In this document: positions 6,329-11,124 of the stretch, in pieces
Layout of the letters: every line of letters begins with the position of its first letter
How positions within the stretch are numbered: the first letter of the stretch is position 1
Origin: Atopobiaceae bacterium
Lineage (GTDB): Bacteria > Actinomycetota > Coriobacteriia > Coriobacteriales > Atopobiaceae
Length of the DNA: 11,124 bases
Assembly (NCBI GenBank): GCA_017460265.1
Contig: JAFUBJ010000425.1
Span: forward strand, 1-11,124
Reading direction: 5' to 3'
Position numbers and translations under genes: made by a program
Notes under the pieces: generated by a model
Told to the model about the DNA's origin: nothing
Seen by the model: the letters and a program-made list of their open reading frames with translations, nothing else
The model's database searches: none

Positions 6329-7414
6329 ATGGGGTTCGACATTGGCAATATCGGCGTCAACTATGGCGTGACCGCGCTTGTCGCGGTGATGGTCTTTCTC
6401 ATGCCGTGGGTCGACCGCAGGGTTGCCCGCAGGTATGGGCTCAACTTGCAGGGCGGGCTGAGCGACAACCCCCGTGCCGACGAGCTCATGCGCCTGCGCT
6501 CGTTTGTGCTCGTCGGCGTCTTCATCGTCTATCTGGCGGCCGTCGCCTACCTCGTGTTCTTCTCCAGAAGCGCCGCAGAGGACTACCGGATCCATGCAAA
6601 ACCCTTTGCGAGCCTGAGGGGCTCGGTCCAGATGGACTATGGCATCCTCGACCTCCTGCGCTCGCTGTTTGTCGAGGGCGTCCCCGAGACGATCAAGCAC
6701 ATCCACGTGATCAGCCCCTACGACCTTGCGCAGGTCTACCTCAACGTGATGCTCTTCGTCCCCATGGGATACCTGCTTCCGTATGTCTTTCGGTGGTTTC
6801 GCGACAAGGTCCAGATAAGGCCGACCGTTGCGTGCATGCTCATCTCGTTTCTGATCGAGAACGTCCAGCTCGTCACCAGGCGTGGCTTCTATGACGTGGA
6901 CGACCTCTTGGCCAACACCTTTGGCGGCTACGTGGGACAGGTGCTCTACATTGCGGTGGCCTATGTGGTCACCCATCCCCATTGGCGGCGAGAGTACCGG
7001 GCCTATCTGCGCTGGCTCAAGATGGCCCACGAGCGGACGCTCTATCCCTTCGTCCGCAGGGTCGCGCTGCCCAGAACGACCATCCTTGCCACGCATGAGG
7101 AGCATATCTGGGACTTCTACGTGACCAAGCTTGGTTTCCGCCTGCTCAAGCAGACGCTCCCCGAGGACTCAAACGACACGGGGGTCCTTCTGGGCCTGGG
7201 CAAGACCGAGGTCGAGGTGCTTTGTTCAAACGACGATGACGTGCTCCCGACGCAGTACCTCACCATTTCGGTGAAGAAGCTCTCGCCCGTCAGAAAGCGC
7301 CTGGAAAAGAGCGGCATCAAGGTAAGTCAGGTAGGGCAGGATCCGTACAACGGTCACAAGAGCCTCTGGTTTGAGGGCCCCGATGGGGTGCATGTCACCA
7401 TCATCGAGCAGTGA
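6329..7414 (+). CDS. VanZ-like membrane protein fused to a glyoxalase/VOC-like domain
   Basis: A 361-residue two-part protein. The N-terminal part (about 1-220) is a VanZ-like membrane domain with hydrophobic segments near 11-30, 57-78, 131-153, 165-182 and 199-218. It carries the family signatures YLNVMLFVPMGYLLP (137-151) and SFLIENVQLVTRRGFYDVDDLLANTFGGYVG (173-203). VanZ gives low-level teicoplanin resistance in enterococci by an unresolved mechanism; most relatives have no known role. After a basic linker, residues about 246-361 read as a VOC fold: TTILATHEEHIWDFYVTKLGFRLLKQ (250-274), GVLLGLGKTEVEVLC (285-299), YLTISVKKLSPVRKRLEKSGIKV (310-332) and LWFEGPDGVHVTIIEQ (346-361). Metal-binding residues of true glyoxalase I are not obvious, so it may bind rather than catalyse. 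AAAGGA at 6318-6323 fixes the start. It lies 44 bases after paralogue A and is probably in its operon. Confidence 0.82.
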   Translation: MGFDIGNIGVNYGVTALVAVMVFLMPWVDRRVARRYGLNLQGGLSDNPRADELMRLRSFVLVGVFIVYLAAVAYLVFFSRSAAEDYRIHAKPFASLRGSVQMDYGILDLLRSLFVEGVPETIKHIHVISPYDLAQVYLNVMLFVPMGYLLPYVFRWFRDKVQIRPTVACMLISFLIENVQLVTRRGFYDVDDLLANTFGGYVGQVLYIAVAYVVTHPHWRREYRAYLRWLKMAHERTLYPFVRRVALPRTTILATHEEHIWDFYVTKLGFRLLKQTLPEDSNDTGVLLGLGKTEVEVLCSNDDDVLPTQYLTISVKKLSPVRKRLEKSGIKVSQVGQDPYNGHKSLWFEGPDGVHVTIIEQ

Positions 7415-7420
7415 TGGTGA
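7395..7420 (+). other. Hairpin spanning the stop codon of the VanZ-VOC gene
   Basis: TCACCATCA (7395-7403) and TGATGGTGA (7412-7420) are perfectly complementary around an eight-base loop, and the 3' arm begins with the stop codon TGA. No U-tract follows. It could protect the mRNA 3' end or slow the ribosome at termination. A ten-base palindrome GTCAGCTGAC follows at 7435-7444. Confidence 0.4.
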
Positions 7421-7446
7421 GCTTCGTGGCTATTGTCAGCTGACGG

Positions 7447-7476
7447 TTGACGAATGGCCATAAAGAGTGCGATAAT
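7447..7476 (+). promoter_or_regulatory. Promoter of tRNA-Thr
   Basis: TTGACG (7447-7452) and GATAAT (7471-7476) are separated by 18 bases. A TG one base ahead of the -10 gives an extended -10 (TGCGATAAT). Transcription would start about 10 bases before the mature tRNA. This is the best promoter match in the window. Confidence 0.75.
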
Positions 7477-7492
7477 CTTTTCTCGCATGAGC

Positions 7493-7568
7493 GCCAGCTT
7501 AGCTCAGTCGGTAGAGCACCGCTCTCGTAAAGCGGGGGTCATCAGTTCGAGTCTGATAGCTGGCTCCA
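7493..7568 (+). tRNA. tRNA-Thr (anticodon CGT)
   Basis: Complete 76-base cloverleaf. Acceptor GCCAGCT/AGCTGGC has seven perfect pairs (7493-7499 with 7558-7564). The D stem is GCTC/GAGC with loop AGTCGGTA. The anticodon stem is CCGCT/AGCGG with loop CTCGTAA, giving anticodon CGT at 7526-7528, which reads ACG. The variable loop has five bases, the T stem is ATCAG/CTGAT with loop TTCGAGT, the discriminator is T, and CCA is encoded (7566-7568). It reads a Thr codon favoured in high-GC genomes. It stands alone, with its own promoter and terminator. Confidence 0.97.
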
Positions 7569-7579
7569 GTAAATCCGCA

Positions 7580-7620
7580 GGTCAGAGGCTATGTTCCTCT
7601 GGCCTTTTGTTTTTTGTTTG
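7580..7620 (+). terminator. Intrinsic terminator of tRNA-Thr
   Basis: GGTCAGAGG (7580-7588) pairs with CCTCTGGCC (7596-7604), nine pairs including one G-U, around a seven-base loop. It is followed by TTTTGTTTTTTG. It is the only hairpin in the window with a strong classical U-tract and sits 11 bases past the tRNA CCA. Confidence 0.9.
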
Positions 7621-7682
7621 ATGCCGCTTTGGGCTCGATTTGGGGGTATAGGGTGAAAACGGGGTAGATTTTTGCTTTATAT

Positions 7683-7732
7683 GTGCATCGTTTCGTTCAC
7701 TTTTGCTGTTGCAAGTGAACGAAACGATGCAC
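7683..7732. repeat. Perfect 20-bp inverted repeat with 10-base spacer
   Basis: The left arm (7683-7702, beginning GTGCATCGTTTCG) is the exact reverse complement of the right arm (7713-7732, ending CGAAACGATGCAC). The spacer is TTGCTGTTGC. Neither side carries a T-tract, so a terminator role is not evident. It lies in a short AT-richer gap between the tRNA terminator and the 3' end of a minus-strand gene. It could be a dyad operator, a miniature mobile or REP-like element, or a recombination site. No second copy is seen in this window. Confidence 0.75.
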
Positions 7733-7838
7733 CTGTATGGCTATCGTGTCCCAAACCGGTGCATGCCGTGCCGAACCGGACCAAACATGGTCCCGTAACG
7801 TCCGGATGGGCGCAGGCCGAGCCGGGAGCGGAATCTCG

Positions 7839-8312
7839 TCACTGGGCCTTTCCAGACAAGAAGTGCTCATAGGCAGCGTCTATCTTCTCCTTCAGACGCA
7901 GATAGTCCTCTTCTCCAGAAATCACGCCGTAGCAAGGCTTGTCATCGTCGTCCAGGCAGCAATCGGCATAATGCGTAAGGTACTCTCCCGACTCGTCGTA
8001 GTAGTAGGCCATGACGAAAGGCAGGACGTCCTCCCTAATGTCGGATTCCCACAGTTTCCCGTCACAGTAGGTCATCAGGTACTCTGTCCCGGAAATCTTC
8101 CTTGCACGAACCAGTTCGCATCCTTGCAGGTCCGCTTCAACGCCCTCAAAGCCCCGGTCGATGACCCATTGGACGAAGAGACCAATGTGGTTGGCGGCAA
8201 GCAGCCATATCAGGTTGGCCTGCTCCTGCGTCAGCTCGCCTGTAATGTGGTTGACCTCGCGGAAGTCCTGCTCGGCGGAATCCCAATGCCAGTCGGCCCT
8301 GTCTAATGCCAT
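7839..8312 (-). CDS. Hypothetical protein, resembles DUF7832-type small cytoplasmic proteins
   Basis: A 157-residue acidic protein with no signal peptide or membrane segment. It opens MALDRADWHWDSAEQDF, then LIWLLAANHIGLFVQWVIDRGFEG (34-57), YLMTYCDGKLWESDIREDVLPFVMAYYYDESGEYLTHYADC (78-118), and ends with a helical segment EDYLRLKEKIDAAYEHFLSGK. The DWHWD opening followed by a helix with AANHIGLFVQW recalls an uncharacterised family that I know as DUF7832 (D.A.WH ... HIG.F..W); this is from memory and should be searched. The start is supported by AAAGGA nine bases upstream (complement of 8322-8327). It is the only minus-strand gene between two plus-strand paralogues and has no operon partner, consistent with a later insertion. 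Proteins of this look can act as immunity or stress proteins, but nothing here shows that. Confidence 0.7.
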   Translation of the reverse strand: MALDRADWHWDSAEQDFREVNHITGELTQEQANLIWLLAANHIGLFVQWVIDRGFEGVEADLQGCELVRARKISGTEYLMTYCDGKLWESDIREDVLPFVMAYYYDESGEYLTHYADCCLDDDDKPCYGVISGEEDYLRLKEKIDAAYEHFLSGKAQ

Positions 8313-8704
8313 GACAATCGTTCCTTTCCGGCATGATCTTGCTGCCGTACCTCAGTTGGCAAGGGGAACGAGCCCATTGCTGTCAACGTCTCCTGCCTGC
8401 GTCCCCATGGTACACCAGACCTAGTGCACCTAACTAATTACAGGCTATCTTGAGACGTTATATAGCTGTTGTGGATAGAAAAGAAGCGACCAAATGGATC
8501 ATGGGTCAGAAGGGAAGGAAGAGAGGGTCCTCTAGAAAGGGTACGACCTTTCAAGAGGCCTCGGATGAGCGCGCTTTCAGCGTAGGTGCATGAACGTATC
8601 CCTTTCGTGTCGAATGAGTGCCTCTCGTGACCATGGGGTAGAATTCCTATGGCAAAACAGCTGGTATCAGCTACTTGAAATGCAAGACACAAAAGGAGGC
8701 AAGG
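8313..8704. other. Non-coding stretch between divergent genes
   Basis: A 392-base gap between the minus-strand orphan gene and paralogue B; I see no convincing gene in it. It is AT-richer around 8420-8480 (ACTAATTACAGG, TTATATAG), where divergent promoters may lie. A candidate -10, TAGAAT, is at 8639-8644, but no clear -35 is found. It also holds the leader hairpin at 8529-8558, a small AGCTG/CAGCT hairpin (8659-8672), and the very strong AAAGGAGG (8692-8699) of the next gene. Confidence 0.6.
8529..8558 (+). other. Hairpin upstream of paralogue B
   Basis: CCTCTAGAAAGG (8529-8540) pairs with CCTTTCAAGAGG (8547-8558), 11 of 12 positions, around a GTACGA loop. It can extend outward by a few pairs (GGG 8525-8527 with CTC 8560-8562, including a G-U). 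No U-tract follows. It could be a leader structure or an operator for the gene starting at 8705, 147 bases downstream. Confidence 0.4.
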
Positions 8705-9814
8705 ATGACGGACGAAGAGCTGCCCACGACCGATGACGCCAAAGACGCCGCCGTCGACGCTATTCCACAAGAGGTTGTGGACCAGGTAAAAGACGAGTTC
8801 GTATCTGCCACGAAGGAAATGGCGCATGACGCCGCCAGCATTGCGACCGACGTCATTGTCGACGACGTGTCGGATGCCCTTGACGATGCCGAGCAGACGC
8901 AAGAAGGGCCCGCTCCCACCAAGGAGGCACCTACTGCCGAACCCACGGCAAAGCAGGGCTTGGGCCAGAATGCCTGGATCGGCATCGCTTGCGCCGCGCT
9001 TGTCCTGGGCCTTCTGCTTGGCCGCTTCGTGCTGGGCGGGGGCGCCGCATCGGCAAACAAGTCGCTGGCAGGAAAGATCGCCGTCACCGAGGCCGAGCTC
9101 GACAACACCTTTGCCACCTTCACGTTCAACGGTAAGGTGGAGGAGATTACCATCCGCGACGCCATCCTGCAGAGCAACCCGCTTGAGGCCGTCATGAACG
9201 AGGAGGGCAACTACATGCTTCCCTCCGCAGAGAACGCGCTGGCGGTTGCACGCAATCGTATCATCGAAAGCGAGGCGCAGCGCCGCGGCATCACCGTCAC
9301 TGACGAGGACCTTGCCACCTATGCCGAGCAGATGCTGGGCTCTTCTGATTACAGCGCCATCGCGGCAAGCTATGGCATGGAAGAAGAATCCGTCAAGGCG
9401 CTCCTGCGCTCCTCTGCCCTCACGAGCCTCCTGCATGACGATGTGGTGGGAACGACCACGGGCGTCATGCCTGCCGCTCCTGACTACCCCATGCCCAACC
9501 CCGAGGACGAGGTTACCGAAGAGGCAATGAAGACTCCCACCAAGGGATATGCCGACTACCTCATTGGCCGTGCGGACGACGAGTGGGATGTTGACGCAGG
9601 TACCTGGGCTTCCCCCGACGGAACCTATGCCACGGCCCTCGCTGGTTACGAGGTCACGCCCGAGGGAGCCACCTACGAGGCTGCCCAGACGGCCTCTTAC
9701 GTTGCCTACCAGCTCTATGCCCAGTCTGCCTCTTCAGGCACAGAGCAGTGGAACGCGTTCGTGAACGGGCTGCTCTCCAAGTCCAACATCAACATCTCGA
9801 CGCTGGTTTCGTAA
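8705..9814 (+). CDS. Membrane-anchored SurA-N-like protein with acidic N-terminus, paralogue B
   Basis: A 369-residue relative of the protein at 5412-6284. It starts with about 85 acidic, disordered residues (TDEELPTTDDAKDAAVDA, then a Pro/Thr/Ala stretch), absent from paralogue A and probably cytoplasmic. A single transmembrane helix follows (WIGIACAALVLGLLLGRFVLGG, 91-112). The outer part aligns with paralogue A along its length: PSAENALAVARNRIIESEAQRRGITVTDEDLATYAEQMLG (173-212), ASYGMEEESVKALLRSSAL (221-239), DDEWDVDAGTWASPDG (291-306), YEVTPEGATYEAAQ (315-328) and WNAFVNGLLSKSNINIS (349-365). The first region resembles the SurA/PrsA N-terminal chaperone fold; no parvulin domain is present. 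AAAGGAGG at 8692-8699, five bases before this ATG, fixes the start over an in-frame ATG at 8675. It is probably monocistronic. Role unknown; extracytoplasmic chaperone is a guess. Confidence 0.8.
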   Translation: MTDEELPTTDDAKDAAVDAIPQEVVDQVKDEFVSATKEMAHDAASIATDVIVDDVSDALDDAEQTQEGPAPTKEAPTAEPTAKQGLGQNAWIGIACAALVLGLLLGRFVLGGGAASANKSLAGKIAVTEAELDNTFATFTFNGKVEEITIRDAILQSNPLEAVMNEEGNYMLPSAENALAVARNRIIESEAQRRGITVTDEDLATYAEQMLGSSDYSAIAASYGMEEESVKALLRSSALTSLLHDDVVGTTTGVMPAAPDYPMPNPEDEVTEEAMKTPTKGYADYLIGRADDEWDVDAGTWASPDGTYATALAGYEVTPEGATYEAAQTASYVAYQLYAQSASSGTEQWNAFVNGLLSKSNINISTLVS

Positions 9815-9835
9815 GACACGCGACATGTGCAACGT

Positions 9836-9873
9836 AAGGAGGGGGCGAAGCGATCGCGCTTCGTCCCCTCCTT
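9836..9873. terminator. Bidirectional hairpin terminator between convergent genes
   Basis: The arms 9836-9852 and 9857-9873 pair over 17 positions with one G-U around an ATCG loop. CTTGTTTGG follows on the plus strand, and the minus-strand read-out ends in CCTTACG, so the U-tracts are poor both ways. Its position between two converging genes, 22 bases after one stop codon and 34 before the other, supports a shared terminator. Confidence 0.75.
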
Positions 9874-9907
9874 GTTTGGCATGCGCTGGAATGTGGCATG
9901 GCGCCTG

Positions 9908-10957
9908 TTAGAGCGACCGTGCAAAGGCCACAAGCTCCGACACGTCGTCGTTGGTCGTTGCCCACGAGCACACGAAGCGCGTGAGCAGGCGCCCGTCAGG
10001 CAGCTCCTGGAACACCTCGCATCCTGCCGCTTCTGCAAAACGCTGCGCAACCTCGGGCTCGAAGGCAAAGAACTGCTGGTTTGACGGAGCCTCTCCATAT
10101 GCTTCAAACCCAAGGGAGACAAGTTCGTCCCTCAGGCGGAAGGCACGCTCGTTGGCGTTGCGCGCGAGCTTCCAGTAGGGCAGGTCGCCGTCGGCGTCGG
10201 GGGTGAAGAGTGCCTCAAACTGCACACCGAGGAGGCGCCCCTTTGCCATGAGGCCGCCGCGTTCCTTGATGAGGTAGGGGAAGGCATCGCGGAGGCCGGG
10301 GTCAGAGATGACGACGGCTTCTCCAAAGAGCATGCCGTTCTTGGTTCCTCCCAGGTAGAACGCATCGGCGCGTGCGGCAAGGTGCTCGAGCGTCAGACCC
10401 TCGGCTGCCGGGGAGGTCAGGGCAGATGCCATGCGCGCGCCATCGACAAACACCTTGAGGCCATGGGATGCCGCCCAGTCGCAGATGGCGTCAAAGCGCG
10501 AGAGCGACCAGACGCCTCCCAGCTCGGTAGTGTTTGAGATGTAGATCATGGCCGGACGCGTCATGTGGCGGCCGGTTCCCGTCTGGAAACGCCAGACGCG
10601 CTCGGCCTCTGCCACAGAAAGGAAGCCGTCCTCGTCGCGCGTGGGCAGCACGCTACGCCCGGTGGCGGCCACGGCACCCGTCTCGTGCACATTGATGTGC
10701 GCGTCGGGCGTGCAGATGACGCCTTCCCAGTCGCGAAGAAGACCGTTGACACACACCAGGTTGGTGCTGGTGCCTCCAATCGCAAACTCCACGGCAACGT
10801 CCTCGCGTCCGCAGGCGGCCCTGATGAGCTCACGCGCACGCTCGCAATGGGGGTCTCCTTCGGTGTAGCCCACGCACTGCTCGTCGTTCGTGGCAACAAG
10901 CGCGGCAAGCACCTGCGGTGCCGCGCCCTCGGAATAGTCGTTCCTGAACATGCGCAT
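9908..10957 (-). CDS. Threonine aldolase-type PLP enzyme (beta-eliminating lyase family)
   Basis: Fold-type I PLP enzyme of the low-specificity L-threonine aldolase family, which cleaves threonine or allo-threonine to glycine and acetaldehyde in the cytoplasm. The 349-residue protein begins MRMFRNDYSEGAAPQVLAAL, as in relatives (NDYSEGAHP...). Landmarks are YTEGDPHCERARELI (31-45), GGTSTN (61-66, PLP phosphate loop), PDAHINVHETGA (84-95, with a His expected to stack on the cofactor), VFVDGARMASAL (169-180; Asp172 to the pyridine nitrogen) and YLGGTKNGML (201-210; Lys206 should hold PLP). All key residues are present. I chose the start at 10957 because GGGAG lies five bases upstream. Starts at 10969 and 11026 extend further but lack a ribosome binding site. 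It converges on paralogue B. Enantiomer preference cannot be read from sequence; the general family is secure. Confidence 0.92.
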   Translation of the reverse strand: MRMFRNDYSEGAAPQVLAALVATNDEQCVGYTEGDPHCERARELIRAACGREDVAVEFAIGGTSTNLVCVNGLLRDWEGVICTPDAHINVHETGAVAATGRSVLPTRDEDGFLSVAEAERVWRFQTGTGRHMTRPAMIYISNTTELGGVWSLSRFDAICDWAASHGLKVFVDGARMASALTSPAAEGLTLEHLAARADAFYLGGTKNGMLFGEAVVISDPGLRDAFPYLIKERGGLMAKGRLLGVQFEALFTPDADGDLPYWKLARNANERAFRLRDELVSLGFEAYGEAPSNQQFFAFEPEVAQRFAEAAGCEVFQELPDGRLLTRFVCSWATTNDDVSELVAFARSL

Positions 10958-11026
10958 GGAGGCTCCCATCTGCTCAAACGGTGACGATAAGGAGTGTAGC
11001 GCAGGCGAGCCGCGGGCGGGCGGCAT

Positions 11027-11124
11027 GTCTCATTCGTGTTTCGAGCAGATACCTTTTTGCACAAATGCGCCCATACGGTAGTAAGCTTCATCCATCAGCT
11101 AGAAAACCAGGACTCACGGTGGCA
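11027..11124. other. Window-edge region upstream of the aldolase gene
   Basis: No gene is evident. On the plus strand TTGCAC (11057-11062) and TAGTAA (11079-11084), 16 bases apart, could be a weak promoter pointing out of the window. The last five bases include GTG at 11120 with AGGA upstream (11108-11111), which might be the start of a divergent gene, but too little sequence remains to tell. Confidence 0.25.

Noticed and set aside
7541..7568. Integration (att) site at the 3' end of tRNA-Thr
   Set aside because: I found no direct repeat of the tRNA 3' end elsewhere in the window and no integrase gene.
7737..8306. Plus-strand open frame of 189 residues opposite the orphan gene
   Set aside because: The minus-strand frame has a good ribosome binding site and a natural composition with DWHWD and HIGLFVQW; the plus-strand product looks like an antisense shadow.
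8438..9436. Long minus-strand open frame opposite paralogue B
   Set aside because: The plus strand carries the conserved paralogue with an excellent ribosome binding site; the antisense product is Cys/Gly/His-rich and unrecognisable.
1..11124. CRISPR array, transposase, integrase or phage genes
   Set aside because: No regularly spaced direct repeats and no recognisable recombinase or phage protein were seen on either strand.

Overview
The window looks like a chromosomal stretch of a high-GC, Gram-positive-type bacterium. Its codon choice and gene content (lipoprotein binding protein, long-form ribosome hibernation factor, DegV/FakB-like protein, VanZ-like membrane protein, encoded CCA on the tRNA) fit an actinobacterial anaerobe such as a member of the Coriobacteriia. 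That assignment is inference from general protein character, not from a marker gene.

Layout. Positions 1-4729 hold five plus-strand genes: an extracellular solute-binding lipoprotein (28-1041), a long ribosome hibernation promoting factor (1207-1791), a DegV family protein (1859-2842), a 3-hydroxyisobutyrate-dehydrogenase-family oxidoreductase ending in seven histidines (2928-3890), and an NYN-domain/OST-HTH protein (3953-4729). Positions 4786-7414 hold a tight plus-strand run: a HEAT-like helical protein, a membrane-anchored SurA-N-like protein, and a VanZ-like membrane protein fused to a glyoxalase/VOC-like domain. A free-standing tRNA-Thr(CGT) with its own promoter and a strong intrinsic terminator follows (7447-7620). 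After it comes a small islet with a perfect 20-bp inverted repeat (7683-7732) and a minus-strand orphan gene (7839-8312). A non-coding stretch (8313-8704) leads into a second, longer paralogue of the SurA-N-like protein (8705-9814). This gene is convergent with a minus-strand threonine aldolase-type PLP enzyme (9908-10957); one 17-bp hairpin sits between them.

How the genes may work together. No complete pathway is present. The hibernation factor, the NYN/OST-HTH putative ribonuclease and the HEAT-like protein suggest ribosome and RNA housekeeping. The binding protein, the two anchored SurA-N-like proteins and the VanZ-VOC fusion point to the cell surface. The least familiar items are the paired SurA-N-like proteins, which lack a parvulin domain and share a distinctive C-terminal module, and the VanZ-VOC fusion encoded directly downstream of one of them. 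Most intergenic gaps carry strong hairpins without a U-tract; one of these covers the probable ribosome binding site of the DegV gene.
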